Part shown: in pieces, positions 36,012 to 45,912 of the stretch
Position numbering within the stretch: the first letter of the stretch is position 1
How the letters are laid out: every line of letters starts with the position of its first letter
Source of the DNA: JAPUME01 sp027294185
GTDB taxonomy: Bacteria; Acidobacteriota; Terriglobia; UBA7540; JAPUME01
Direction: 5' to 3'
DNA: 64,000 nt
Assembly: GCA_963555835.3 (NCBI GenBank)
Contig: CAUVWZ020000001.1
Location: forward strand, 186,001 to 250,000
The notes under the pieces: generated by a model
The model's database searches: none
Seen by the model: the letters and a program-made list of their open reading frames with translations, nothing else
Told to the model about the DNA's origin: nothing
Translations under genes and position numbers: made by a program

Positions 36012-37466
36012 TTACGCCAGAAGTTTATGAACCACTCTACCGCGGACGTCTGTCAGGCGGAAATCGCGCCCCTGGAATCTGTAAGTCAGTTTTGTGTGCT
36101 CCAGTCCCAGCACATGCAGGATCGTGGCCTGCAGGTCGTGGATGTGAACAGGGTCTTCCACGATGTTGTAACCGAACTCGTCCGTAGCACCGAGGGTGAA
36201 GCCGCGCTTGATGCCACCACCGGTCATCCAGATAGTAAATGCACGCCGGTGGTGGTCCCGGCCGAGGATTGTCTTGGACCTTCGTCCCTGCAACATAGGA
36301 GTCCGGCCAAACTCTCCGCCCCAGATCACCAGGATTTCGTCGAGCAACCCGCGCTGTTTCAAGTCCTTGATCAAAGCGGCCGCTGCGCGGTCCGTCTGGC
36401 GGCACCGCTCGGGAAGGTTGGTCACTAGGTTTTCGTCCCCATTTCCCCCATGATGATCCCAGCCGCCGTGGTAGAGTTGCACGAAACGAACCCCGCGTTC
36501 GATCAGCCGCCGCGCCAGCAGGCAATTGTTGCCGAAAGAGACCTTGCCAGGCTCGGTGCCGTACATTTCGTGGATGGACTTGGGTTCCTTAGAGATATCC
36601 ATGAGTTCAGGCACGCTGGTCTGCATGCGGTAGGCCATCTCGTAGGAAGCGATGCGCGTGGCAATCTCCGGGTCCCCCAAGTCCTGCAACTTCTTCTGGT
36701 TCAGTTTTCTTAGTGTGTCCAGTGACTCCCGCTGGAGGGCGTCGCCGATCCCGGGAGGGTTGGAAAGAAACAGGACCGGGTCTCCCTGCGCGCGGAATTG
36801 GACGCCTTGATAACCGCTGGGCAGAAAGCCGCTACCCCAGCAAGACGTGCCGCAGCGGCCCGCCTTGCCCGAGGCCAGCACGATAAAACCGGGCAGGTTC
36901 TGGGCTTCGCTGCCTAACCCGTAGCTCACCCATGAACCCATGCAAGGACGCCCCATACGCGGCGAGCCAGTATTGATAAACAATTGGGCTGGGACGTGGT
37001 TGAACTCGTCGGTGTGCATCGACCGCACGAAGGTCACGTCATCGACCACATCAGCCAGGTAGGGCATTAGCTCGGAGAGGTGCGCCTCCGACTGGCCATG
37101 TTGCTGAAACTTGTACGGGGAGCCGAGGATTTGCGGGACGCCCCTCAGGAAGGCAAAACGTTCCCCTTTGATCAATTCCTCGGGAATTTTCTGCCCATCG
37201 AGCTCGTGGAGCTTAGGCTTGTACTCAAATAAATCGACCTGGGATGGTGCACCCGCCATGAAAAGATAGATGACGCTTTTGGCTTTCGGTGCAAAATGCG
37301 GGGCCCTCGGCGCCAGGGGATTTACCGGGCCGAGGGACTTGGGGGTCTCCGCAAAGACACTCCCGTCCAGTAGCCTGGACAAGGCTATCGCGCCAATCCC
37401 CAAACCGCTTTGCAAAAGGTACCGACGGCGAGTAATCGCCTTCAGAATTTCTTCTTGATCTGGCAT
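36012..37466 (-). CDS. DUF1501 Tat-exported protein
   Basis: A 484-residue DUF1501 protein. It has an N-terminal twin-arginine signal (RRRYLLQSGLGIGAIALSRL), the family block KSVIYLFMAGAPSQVDLFEY, GSWVSYGLGSEAQNLPGFIV, the late WGGEFGRTP motif and the ending FRLTDVRGRVVHKLLA. It lies 4 bp downstream of a PSD1 gene on the same strand, so the pair is translationally coupled. Together they fill a segment bounded by two TGACCT-type repeats (35810 and 40470). Confidence 0.92.
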   Translation of the reverse strand: MPDQEEILKAITRRRYLLQSGLGIGAIALSRLLDGSVFAETPKSLGPVNPLAPRAPHFAPKAKSVIYLFMAGAPSQVDLFEYKPKLHELDGQKIPEELIKGERFAFLRGVPQILGSPYKFQQHGQSEAHLSELMPYLADVVDDVTFVRSMHTDEFNHVPAQLFINTGSPRMGRPCMGSWVSYGLGSEAQNLPGFIVLASGKAGRCGTSCWGSGFLPSGYQGVQFRAQGDPVLFLSNPPGIGDALQRESLDTLRKLNQKKLQDLGDPEIATRIASYEMAYRMQTSVPELMDISKEPKSIHEMYGTEPGKVSFGNNCLLARRLIERGVRFVQLYHGGWDHHGGNGDENLVTNLPERCRQTDRAAAALIKDLKQRGLLDEILVIWGGEFGRTPMLQGRRSKTILGRDHHRRAFTIWMTGGGIKRGFTLGATDEFGYNIVEDPVHIHDLQATILHVLGLEHTKLTYRFQGRDFRLTDVRGRVVHKLLA

Positions 37467-37470
37467 CGGC

Positions 37471-40317
37471 TTAACCCTTCGTTATGGTTTCATCAAGGTT
37501 TAAAAGGACTCTCGAGACCACAACCCAGGCAGCCAGCTTGGGGACGTCCAGGTCCGCTGGGGGATTGAGCTCATAAGGGGACACAAGCGCCTTGGCCGCG
37601 TTCATGTCCCGCTTGAACCGCTTGAGGGCCTCGGTGTAGAGAGCGACCAGGCTTGCCAGCTCGTAGCCGTCGGGCATGCGGGAAACGCAAAGTCGGAACC
37701 CGTAAAGGGCCCGGTTTCTCACGCCGGGGCGAGCCTCGGCCATCATACGTTGGGCCAAGCCCACGGCAGCCTCCACAAATGTCGGATCGTTCAGCGTGGT
37801 CAGAGCCTGTAAGGGCGTATTCGTTCGCGCGCGTTTCACCGTGAATACCTCCCGTCGGGGAGCGTCGAATATGAGGAAGCTCGGGTAAGGCGCCGTGCGT
37901 TTCCAGAAGGTGTACAGCCCTCGTCGATACCTATCTTCGTCCGTGTCGTTCACCCAACGTGCCTTAAGCTCATAAAAGCCAAAACTATTCTCCAATATTC
38001 CTTCCGCCTGAGGTGGGAAGACGCTGGGTCCCCCAATCTTACGGTTGAGCAGGCCGCTCACCGCCAGGGCGATGTCCCGGATAGCCTCCGCCTCGACACG
38101 GAAACGAGGACCTCGGGCGAGGAGTTTATTATAGGGATCGCGTTCCCAAAGCTCCGGTGTGATTCGCGAAGATTGGCGATAAGTCGCAGAGGTCAGAATT
38201 AGACGGAGCAAGCCCTTCATATCCCAGTCTGTCCGCATGAATTCGGTCGCAAGCCAGTCGATCAGTTTCGGGTGGGTCGGCGGCTCGCCTCGGGTCCCAA
38301 AATCTTCGCTGGTTTCTACAATTCCGCGGCCGAAGATTTGTTCCCAGAATCGGCTGACCGTCACCCGGGCCACCAAGGGATTGTCCCTGTCCACCAGCCA
38401 CCTGGACAAACTAAGGCGGTTGCGTGGGACACCGCCGGGCATCGGGTGAAGGATTGCTGGCACCCCTGGCCACACCTGCTTCCCCTTATGCAGGAAGTTC
38501 CCGCGGAGGTGGATATGCGTCGTGCGCGGCTCGGCCCTTTGCATCATGACCAGAGTGGTCGCGATCTCCAGGCCGTTTAGCGACTGGCGCACCTCAGCTA
38601 GGCGGTCCCGGGTTGGTTGGAGCAGGGGCGTGATGCACCGGTAGTAAGCCGCGAGCTCCTGTTGCTGCGCATCGGTCCTCCGCGAAGGGGGAATGGATAG
38701 AATAGATTTCTCCATACGAATGCCCGGGTTTTCCGAAGTGGTAACCGACAGGTGGAATCGCCGGGTCCCGTGCTGTTTGCCCTCGGATTCGAGGCTCAGC
38801 ATGATCTTTAATTTCGTGCCCTGCTCGAAGCCGAACGGTTTCTCCATCACGAAAACTGCTTTGTGGTTCTTCCCGTCGAAAACGGCCCAACCCTTATCGG
38901 AAAACCGGTCTGCGAGGGCAATCGAGAAAACCACCTGCTCAGGCTTCACTCCACTGACAGAGTGCAAAGGGTTAGCTTCCTCCTCTTCTCCGTTGGCGGC
39001 GGGAGAAGCCTCGATCTTAAAGCCGTTAAGAACCACGCTGCCGTTTGCGCTCCGGGTGGATCCCTTTAGAGGCAGACTCGGATGCGTAAACACCTGCAAT
39101 CGTACACCCGTTATCCCTGTCTGCTCGGTTGTCGCCTCGACTACCAAAACGTCCCTGTCGGGATGCTCACCGCTTGCGAGAATCGACTTGTCGTCCGTCT
39201 TGGTGAGTTTTGCCCCGGCCACCGATAAAGCGGCAAAGCGGTTCTGGAAGGTAGTCGGGTCCAGCACCGTCCAAGACGCCTCATCGCCTACCACCTCTTG
39301 CTCCCACCTGGTCTGCGCGGTGTCTAGCTCGGGAGTGTGGGTATAAAGGACCTTTTCAAGCCGCGCAATCTCATCCCGCCACCTCTCGCGTTGGGCAGCC
39401 TGCTGCGGGGTGGGTACCCTCGCTTGGGGCCCCCAGCTAAGGAGCCTAATGTTGAAGGCGTCGGCCAGGATATCGGGCTCATCGTTGTTGAAGAAGGCGA
39501 AAAGCTGATAGTATTCCTTCTGGGTAAAGGGGTCGTACTTGTGGTCGTGGCACTGAGCGCACTCCAAGGTCGTGCCTAACCACACGGTAGCCGTTGTATT
39601 AACGCGGTCCACGATAGCTGCTACGCGGAAGTCTTCTGAGTAAGCCCCGGGTTCGTCGTTGATCATCGTGTTGCGGTGAAATCCGGTGGCGATGTGCTGC
39701 TGAAGCGTTGCGTTGGGCAACAGGTCACCGGCGATTTGCTCGATCGTGAATTGATCGAAGGGCATGTTCTTGTTGAACGCTTCGATCACCCAATCTCGAT
39801 AGAGCCACATACTCCGCGTTCGGTCTCTCTCATATCCATTGGTGTCTGCATACCGCGCCAAATCGAGCCAGACCCGCGCCCAGTGTTCTCCATAGTGCGA
39901 TGAGGCCAGCAGGCGGTCCGCGAGCTTCTCGTACGCGTCCGGGCTATTGTCGGCCAGAAAGGCGTCGACCTGTTCGACGGAGGGTGGCAAGCCGGTCAGA
40001 TCGAGTGACAGGCGCCGGATGAGGGTTTCCTTGCTCGCTTCCGGCGACGGACAGAGCCCTTCTTTCTCCAGCCGGGCCAGGACAAAGTTGTCTATGGAAT
40101 TTTTAACCCATACCGAGTTTTGCACCTTCGGCAGGTCGGGCCGCTCAGGTTTGACATAGGCCCAGTGGGTTTTTATTTTGGCAACATCAGCGCTGCCCTC
40201 CTGCTCGGCAGCACCTCTTCCTTGCACAGCCGGGAAGGACTCTGTAACCAACAGCGCGGCTATAGCAGACAGAATGATCCCACCGAAAAGCCTCAGAATT
40301 TTGTTATATTTCCTCAC
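37471..40317 (-). CDS. PSCyt2-PSD1 (DUF1549/DUF1553) protein without PSCyt1
   Basis: A 948-residue exported protein. It has a signal-like N-terminus (FGGIILSAIAALLVTESFPA), then directly the DUF1549/PSCyt2 domain (SIDNFVLARLEKEGL, RRLSLDLTGLPPSVEQ, HYGEHWARVWLDLARYADTN, CAQCHDHKYDPF). A central beta-rich insert follows, and then the DUF1553/PSD1 domain (RVTVSRFWEQIFGRGIVETS). Unlike the other two family members here it has no N-terminal CxxCH cytochrome domain. The only CxxCH is the one inside PSCyt2. It heads a two-gene operon with the DUF1501 gene. Confidence 0.92.
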   Translation of the reverse strand: MRKYNKILRLFGGIILSAIAALLVTESFPAVQGRGAAEQEGSADVAKIKTHWAYVKPERPDLPKVQNSVWVKNSIDNFVLARLEKEGLCPSPEASKETLIRRLSLDLTGLPPSVEQVDAFLADNSPDAYEKLADRLLASSHYGEHWARVWLDLARYADTNGYERDRTRSMWLYRDWVIEAFNKNMPFDQFTIEQIAGDLLPNATLQQHIATGFHRNTMINDEPGAYSEDFRVAAIVDRVNTTATVWLGTTLECAQCHDHKYDPFTQKEYYQLFAFFNNDEPDILADAFNIRLLSWGPQARVPTPQQAAQRERWRDEIARLEKVLYTHTPELDTAQTRWEQEVVGDEASWTVLDPTTFQNRFAALSVAGAKLTKTDDKSILASGEHPDRDVLVVEATTEQTGITGVRLQVFTHPSLPLKGSTRSANGSVVLNGFKIEASPAANGEEEEANPLHSVSGVKPEQVVFSIALADRFSDKGWAVFDGKNHKAVFVMEKPFGFEQGTKLKIMLSLESEGKQHGTRRFHLSVTTSENPGIRMEKSILSIPPSRRTDAQQQELAAYYRCITPLLQPTRDRLAEVRQSLNGLEIATTLVMMQRAEPRTTHIHLRGNFLHKGKQVWPGVPAILHPMPGGVPRNRLSLSRWLVDRDNPLVARVTVSRFWEQIFGRGIVETSEDFGTRGEPPTHPKLIDWLATEFMRTDWDMKGLLRLILTSATYRQSSRITPELWERDPYNKLLARGPRFRVEAEAIRDIALAVSGLLNRKIGGPSVFPPQAEGILENSFGFYELKARWVNDTDEDRYRRGLYTFWKRTAPYPSFLIFDAPRREVFTVKRARTNTPLQALTTLNDPTFVEAAVGLAQRMMAEARPGVRNRALYGFRLCVSRMPDGYELASLVALYTEALKRFKRDMNAAKALVSPYELNPPADLDVPKLAAWVVVSRVLLNLDETITKG

Positions 40318-40419
40318 GATAATGGCCTCTCGTAGCCAAAATATTCTATCAATTTGCTCCTACATTAGCAATTAGTTGTACTCGTTCACATGATTGGTGA
40401 CACTTTGCCGGGCCCCTCA

Positions 40420-40470
40420 CTGTGATGTAGACTCTCTCATTGGAACTGGTACAAAATCTCGGTCAGGTCA
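40420..40470 (-). repeat. 51-bp TGACCTG repeat, first copy
   Basis: Reading from 40470 leftward it starts TGACCTGACCGAGATTTTG and continues through ACCAGTTCC to CTACATCACAG. It matches 47311-47360 with four substitutions and one gap, in inverted orientation. The opening TGACCTG...TTGTACCA also resembles the first 30 bases of the 96-bp repeat, so it may be the other terminus of the same kind of element. Confidence 0.8.
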
Positions 40471-40579
40471 GCCGCCCCCGTGAAATTTGAATTGGTTCCG
40501 ATTTTCGAATGAGGTATTTTTTGTGATGGCTGTGCCGTGTTCCGATCAATGAATCCATAGGCGAAAAGGAATCCTGCGC

Positions 40580-42202
40580 ATGGAAACGCAACTGAGAATT
40601 CCGGTACTGGATCTCATTATCATCGTGGTTTACCTCGTGGGCATTACGGCGGTCGGAATTCTGGCGACGCGAAGGCAGAGGATGACGGCGAGCACATTTT
40701 TTCTTGCCGGTCGGTCCCTGCGTTGGGGGATGGTGGGCGCGGCGCTGTTCGCCTCCAACATCTCGACCATTCATCTGGTAGGGCTTGCGGCTTCCGGATA
40801 TAACGAGGGTCTGGTATGGGGAAATTTTGAATGGATGGCCGTTTTCACCTTGATCCTTTTGGGATTGGTCTTTTCGCCTTTCTACTTCAAAAGCAAGATT
40901 TCCACGCTGCCGGAATTTCTGGAGAGGCGATATAGCCCTGCTTCACGCACCTTCGTAGCTTTTATGTCGTTGGCCGCGGCGCTGTTCATTCACATCGGCA
41001 TGAGTCTGTACGCCGGTGCGGCGGTCTTCCAGCAGTTCTTTGGAATCGATGTCCTTGTCTCGATCTTGATCATCTCCCTGATTACTCTCCTCTACACGGC
41101 GCTCGGAGGGCTGCGAGCCGTGGTGGTGACCGAGACGATTCAGAGCGGTATTCTGGTTCTGGGGGCTATCACGGTTACGGTATGCGCTCTGTGGGCGCTG
41201 CCGGAGCACGGCATCCACACGTTTGCCGAGTTCAAGTCGGCCCTTCGCCCGGGCCAGTTGAACATGATCCACACGGACAATTCAGCCGGCTTGGCTTGGT
41301 ACGCGGTTCTGTTGGGTTACCCGGTCCTGGGAATTTGGTATTGGTGCACGGATCAAACCATCGTCCAGCGGGTCCTGGGCGCGAAATCGGAGCGCGATGC
41401 CCAACTGGGTCCCCTTTTTGCCGGTTACCTAAAAATCCTTCCGGTGTTTTTCATGGTCCTTCCCGGGGTTGTCGGATACGTGCTGTTCAAGGATGTAATC
41501 GGCTCGGACAGCAATCAGACCTTGCCGGTCCTAATCAACGAACTGGTCCCCACCGGACTGAGAGGGTTGATCTCGGCGGGAATTCTTGCGGCCTTGATGA
41601 GTACGATCGCCGCGGCACTGAACAGCTCCGGTACTCTGATCGCGACAGATATCGTGAAGCGATTCAGACCGGAAATTTCCGACCGTAAACAGGTTCAGGT
41701 AGGCCGGATCAGTTCGGTCGTAATTATGCTATTGGCCATGCTCTGGTCCACCCAAGGCGGCCGATACTCCAGCATCTTTGAAGCCATCAACGCCGTTGCG
41801 GCTCACCTTGCTCCGCCGATTACGACGGTCTTCCTCTGGGGTGTTTTGTGGCGGCGGGGCACCAAGCAAGCATCCATTGTCACGCTTTCTATCGGTTCCT
41901 TCCTGGGCGCGGTCTCTTTTCTGCTGGACTTGCCCGTGATCGGATCCGAAAAGCTGATTACTGAAAATTGGGGGATTCCCTTCCTGATGCAGGCCTGGTG
42001 GATGTTCTGCATCTGTAGTGTGATCTACGTCCTCGTGAGCTTGGCAACGCCGCCCCCTTCGCCAGAGGCGGTGGAAGGATTAACCTGGGAACATCCTCTT
42101 GCGGTGATCCGCCAGGGAAAGGGGAGCGGGATCACCGATCCGCGGAGGTTGGCGGGAGTACTTTTTGTTGTCGTTGCCGTGCTGTATTACCTGTTCCGTT
42201 GA
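40580..42202 (+). CDS. Sodium:solute symporter (SSS family)
   Basis: A 540-residue inner-membrane symporter of the SSS family (sodium/glucose, sialate and proline type), with about 13-14 hydrophobic segments. Family marks are the first helix LDLIIIVVYLVGITAVGILA, GRSLRWGMVGAALFASNIST, and the central loop LGYPVLGIWYWCTDQTIVQR, then VLGAKSERDAQLGPLFAGYL. SNQTLPVLINELVPTGLRGL is followed by LAALMSTIAAALNSSGTLIA. It should import a sugar or organic anion with Na+. It lies between PSD1/DUF1501 pairs, just inside the 51-bp repeat, and may feed the pathway served by those secreted proteins. Confidence 0.93.
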   Translation: METQLRIPVLDLIIIVVYLVGITAVGILATRRQRMTASTFFLAGRSLRWGMVGAALFASNISTIHLVGLAASGYNEGLVWGNFEWMAVFTLILLGLVFSPFYFKSKISTLPEFLERRYSPASRTFVAFMSLAAALFIHIGMSLYAGAAVFQQFFGIDVLVSILIISLITLLYTALGGLRAVVVTETIQSGILVLGAITVTVCALWALPEHGIHTFAEFKSALRPGQLNMIHTDNSAGLAWYAVLLGYPVLGIWYWCTDQTIVQRVLGAKSERDAQLGPLFAGYLKILPVFFMVLPGVVGYVLFKDVIGSDSNQTLPVLINELVPTGLRGLISAGILAALMSTIAAALNSSGTLIATDIVKRFRPEISDRKQVQVGRISSVVIMLLAMLWSTQGGRYSSIFEAINAVAAHLAPPITTVFLWGVLWRRGTKQASIVTLSIGSFLGAVSFLLDLPVIGSEKLITENWGIPFLMQAWWMFCICSVIYVLVSLATPPPSPEAVEGLTWEHPLAVIRQGKGSGITDPRRLAGVLFVVVAVLYYLFR

Positions 42203-42259
42203 TGCGGCTTTCGAGTAAGTCGAGGGCTGCGTACGGAACAAAGATCGGCTAGGTCGAAA

Positions 42260-42547
42260 ATGGAACTGAAACCTGGTATGGCTAAAGGAGTTGCAAGTGC
42301 ACTGATCGTGTCAGCAATTCTTGTGCTGTCGAATGGTCCCATAGCCCTTCCGACTTGGGGCGCCCAATCCAAGGCGGGTGTTAGGGAACTCCGTGAAACA
42401 GTTCGGAGAAATCCGAACAACCCTGAAGCACGCCTCAAACTTGGAGTGGCGCTAGCTCGGGAAGGCGAATTTGAACGAGCCATTGCTGAGTTCCGAGAGG
42501 CTATTCGTACCTTGCCGAGTTATCCCATTTCCGCTGAACCGCGATAG
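42260..42547 (+). pseudogene. Truncated exported TPR protein
   Basis: A 95-codon frame with a signal peptide (SALIVSAILVLSNGPIALPT) and one TPR-like unit (NPEARLKLGVALAREGEFER, then AIAEFREAIRTLPS). TPR proteins of this kind usually carry many repeats; here the frame ends right after the first, in unrelated sequence. I read it as the 5' remnant of a larger gene. It starts 57 bp after the symporter. Confidence 0.5.
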
Positions 42548-43021
42548 GCGACGTCGAGCCGAGCTTTCTGCTCGATGTTCTCTCATATCCAAGTCACTCT
42601 ATAGGAGTGCCTGGGAGTGGGACAAGCAGGACTTGGCTTTGCCACCGGGCCACTAGCGTCTTTATAGTGTTGCTAAAGGTCAACCGTTTTCTGCCCGTAG
42701 ATCATTGCGTTCCTTTTGGAGCTGGAGCATTTTTGAAAATCGAGCAGAAGGCATTGATAAGTACTTAAAACCCCTGATCAGTGAGAACTAGGAGCGGCGT
42801 GAATACCCACTAGAAGCCTTGCGTGATTCTGACGGCGGAGCAGGGATTAGAAGAGGTCCGGGGCTCTTGTCGATCGGCGCAATTGCCGTGTGAGCAGAAT
42901 AGCTTTGCGGCCGCTGAGCGATCGCTGGTATTGTGTTCAGAAAACGATACGATATCCGGCTGGGTTTCTGATGAACGGATTGAACCCACTCCCCATTTAG
43001 TCGTATGCTAAATTTATTAGG
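42548..43021. other. Intergenic, no gene recognised
   Basis: A 474-bp gap between the truncated TPR gene and the third PSD1 gene. No conserved protein, RNA or repeat was seen. Confidence 0.3.
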
Positions 43022-45793
43022 ATGTGGAAGTTCCGCGAAGCTGATATCATAGCTTTTACGGTTGCAACGATGGTAAGTTCGCCACTCACAGATAAAGCCA
43101 GCAGATTGCTTTCGCCATTTTTCGCAGTCCTTCTCCTCTCGCTCGGTTTCATGCAACCGCATGGTCGTGCGGCCGAAGCAGCCCAGGCTGAGTTTTTCCA
43201 GTCCAAGATCCGACCCTTATTGATTAAGAACTGCCACACCTGCCACACGGAGGCCCAGAGCGGTGGGTTGCGGCTCGATTCGTTAGAGAAGGTCCTCAAA
43301 GGAGGCGATTCGGGAGCTGCCATTATCCCGGGCAGCCCCGAAAAGAGCCTTCTCATTCAAGTCGTATCCCACACCCACGATCGTCTGCGCATGCCGCCGA
43401 CGGGCAAGCTCGAACCCCATGAGATCCGGTATCTGAAGGAGTGGATCCGCGCCGGTGCTGTGTGGCCGGAGTCGAAAGAAGAATTCTTCAAAAAGAGGAT
43501 TCATCCCCTCTTGGAGCAGAACTGCCTTGCCTGCCACCGAGAGAATCCCAAAGGCGGACTGCGCCTTGACTCGCGGGCTGCCATCCTTCTTGGTGGGCAC
43601 TCGGGACCATCCGTGATTCCTGGCAACCCCGAAGAAAGCTTGCTCATCAAGGCAGTGCGTTACGAGCATGGACGGTTCCAAATGCCGCCGACAGGACGAT
43701 TGACCGATGAGGCCATCGCTGAGCTCACTAAATGGGTCGCTGATGGATCCGTGTGGAGCGACACGGGCAAGGAACTACACGAACCCTATGAGATCAGTGA
43801 GGAGCACCGCAATTTCTGGTCGTTTCAAGCGGTCAGTCAGCCGGCCACCCCAGTGGTGGACGATCCTCGCTGGGAGAAAAGTGCGGTCGACCGGTTCATC
43901 TTGGCCAAGTTGAAAAAGAAAGGCCTGACGCCGGTCCAGCGGGCCAGTAAACGCATGCTGCTCCGCCGTGCCACTTACGATTTGACGGGTCTGCCGCCCA
44001 CACTCGATGAAATCCAGGATTTCCTCGCCGATGACTCGCCCAAAGCCTTTGTAAGAGTGGTTGAACGATTGTTGGGCTCACACCATTACGGACAGCGTTG
44101 GGGTCGTCACTGGCTGGACATTGTCCGCTATGCCGACACCGCAGGTGACTCGGGGGATTTTCCCATCCCCGAGGCCTACAAATATCGCAACTATGTGATC
44201 GATTCGTTCAATCAGGACAAGCCTTACGATGAGTTCATCCAGGAGCAGATCGCCGGAGATCAGCTCCCCCATGAGAGCGAGGGGCAGCGTTGGGAGCAGA
44301 TAGTTGCCACGGGTTACATCGCCATTTCTCGACGCATCGGCGTGAACCCGCACGATCTGCGGCACATCATGATCGAAGACAGCCTTGACAATCTCGGCAA
44401 AACGTTTCTCGGCCTGACCGTCGGATGCGCGCGCTGCCACGACCATAAGTTCGACCCCATTCCCACTGCCGACTACTATGCGCTCTATGGCATTCTGGAC
44501 AGCTCGGTGTATCCGTTTCCTGGCGCCGAGCACAAACCCCATCGCCAGGACTTCGTCTACCGGATTGGGAAAGAGAAGTCGGACCAGATCCTCAAGCCTT
44601 ACCGGGAACGTCTGGATGTTTGGCACAAGAAGGAGCGAAAAAAGTTTGACGAGTATCAGTCCTTTGAGAAGAAGAAGGTCGAAGATCCAACCCGAACTCG
44701 GCTGATCGTGTGGCAAGATTTGCTCGGCGTACGTGCACAGCGGAGACAGGTAGCCGAGACATTTCCCCCGCTGGAGATTGCATACGCGATGCAGGAAGGG
44801 GATCCGCACGATGTCCGCATCCAAATAGCCGGCGATCCGAAGGCGTTAGGACCGGAAGTTCGGCGCGGGTTCCTGCAGATCCTGGGAGGGCTAAAGCTCC
44901 CTGCCGACGCCAAAGGCACCGGTAGGCGAGATCTTGCCGAATGGATCGCCGATCCCAACAACCCGCTGACGGCTCGGGTGATGGTTAATCGGATTTGGCA
45001 CTACCACTTCGGCCGAGGGATCGTGAGGACCACCAGCGACTTCGGAGTCCGAGGCAGCCCGCCCACACATCCAGAGCTGCTAGATTATCTGGCGTCGTAC
45101 TTCGTCGACAGCGGCTGGTCGGTCAAGGAGATGCACCGTCTGCTCATGCTGTCGGAAACGTATCAACTGGCGAGCACGGACGTTCCTTCCAACGCAGCGG
45201 TAGACCCGCAGAACGAGCTGTTGTGGCGTCAAAACCGGCGGAGGCTGGATGTAGAATCGATTCGGGACTCAATCCTGATGTTCAGCGGTGATCTGGACCG
45301 GTCGCCGGGAGGGCGTCACCCCTTTCCGCACCACTTGACCTATTTCTACCGCCAGCATGAGCCGTTTAATCAACGATATCCCACGAACCTGCGCACCGTC
45401 TACATGATGCAGCAGAGGTTCGAGAAGAATGCTTATCTCGACCTTTTCGACGGACCGGATGGTAACCTGCCCTTAAGTGAACGCAAGTCGAGCATCACGA
45501 CGCTGCAAGCACTGTTCTTCATGAATTCCGAGTTTATACACAAGCAGTCAGATGCGATTGCCGAACGTTTGCTGACGCGAGGAGTTGCGACTCCGGAGCT
45601 TACGAAGTGGGCGTATGAATCGATCTATGGGCGCCCCCCCGGCAAGCAGGAAGTTGTGAGGACTGAAGAGTATCTGGCGAATACCAAACACAGGGTCGGT
45701 TCCGATTGTCAAGGCGAATGGTGTACTCAGCTCGCTTGGAGCGCGTACCTGCGAGTGATGCTGAGCAGCAACGAATTCATGTTTGTGGAGTAG
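43022..45793 (+). CDS. Double PSCyt1-PSCyt2-PSD1 protein
   Basis: A 923-residue exported protein with two consecutive PSCyt1 cytochrome domains. The first has CHTCH at 71-75 (GGLRLDS and MPPTGKL follow). The second has CLACH at 168-172 (again GGLRLDS and MPPTGRL). Then come DUF1549/PSCyt2 (SAVDRFILAKLKKKGLTPVQ, HYGQRWGRHWLDIVRYADTA, CARCHDHKFDPI) and DUF1553/PSD1 (MVNRIWHYHFGRGIVRTTSD), ending SSNEFMFVE. The start may be the in-frame ATG at 43070, which gives a shorter signal peptide. The DUF1501 partner follows 119 bp downstream. The heme count of two or more suggests electron transfer at the envelope. Confidence 0.92.
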   Translation: MWKFREADIIAFTVATMVSSPLTDKASRLLSPFFAVLLLSLGFMQPHGRAAEAAQAEFFQSKIRPLLIKNCHTCHTEAQSGGLRLDSLEKVLKGGDSGAAIIPGSPEKSLLIQVVSHTHDRLRMPPTGKLEPHEIRYLKEWIRAGAVWPESKEEFFKKRIHPLLEQNCLACHRENPKGGLRLDSRAAILLGGHSGPSVIPGNPEESLLIKAVRYEHGRFQMPPTGRLTDEAIAELTKWVADGSVWSDTGKELHEPYEISEEHRNFWSFQAVSQPATPVVDDPRWEKSAVDRFILAKLKKKGLTPVQRASKRMLLRRATYDLTGLPPTLDEIQDFLADDSPKAFVRVVERLLGSHHYGQRWGRHWLDIVRYADTAGDSGDFPIPEAYKYRNYVIDSFNQDKPYDEFIQEQIAGDQLPHESEGQRWEQIVATGYIAISRRIGVNPHDLRHIMIEDSLDNLGKTFLGLTVGCARCHDHKFDPIPTADYYALYGILDSSVYPFPGAEHKPHRQDFVYRIGKEKSDQILKPYRERLDVWHKKERKKFDEYQSFEKKKVEDPTRTRLIVWQDLLGVRAQRRQVAETFPPLEIAYAMQEGDPHDVRIQIAGDPKALGPEVRRGFLQILGGLKLPADAKGTGRRDLAEWIADPNNPLTARVMVNRIWHYHFGRGIVRTTSDFGVRGSPPTHPELLDYLASYFVDSGWSVKEMHRLLMLSETYQLASTDVPSNAAVDPQNELLWRQNRRRLDVESIRDSILMFSGDLDRSPGGRHPFPHHLTYFYRQHEPFNQRYPTNLRTVYMMQQRFEKNAYLDLFDGPDGNLPLSERKSSITTLQALFFMNSEFIHKQSDAIAERLLTRGVATPELTKWAYESIYGRPPGKQEVVRTEEYLANTKHRVGSDCQGEWCTQLAWSAYLRVMLSSNEFMFVE

Positions 45794-45912
45794 AATACTT
45801 TGGAACCCGGCAGGTGGTATTCTTGCCGCATGTGAAAGCATCCAAGCGTTGGGTTAGAGCCCCGGACTTGTGCCAGGTCTAGCCGCCCCATCGAAAAACA
45901 GTGGAGGCAATC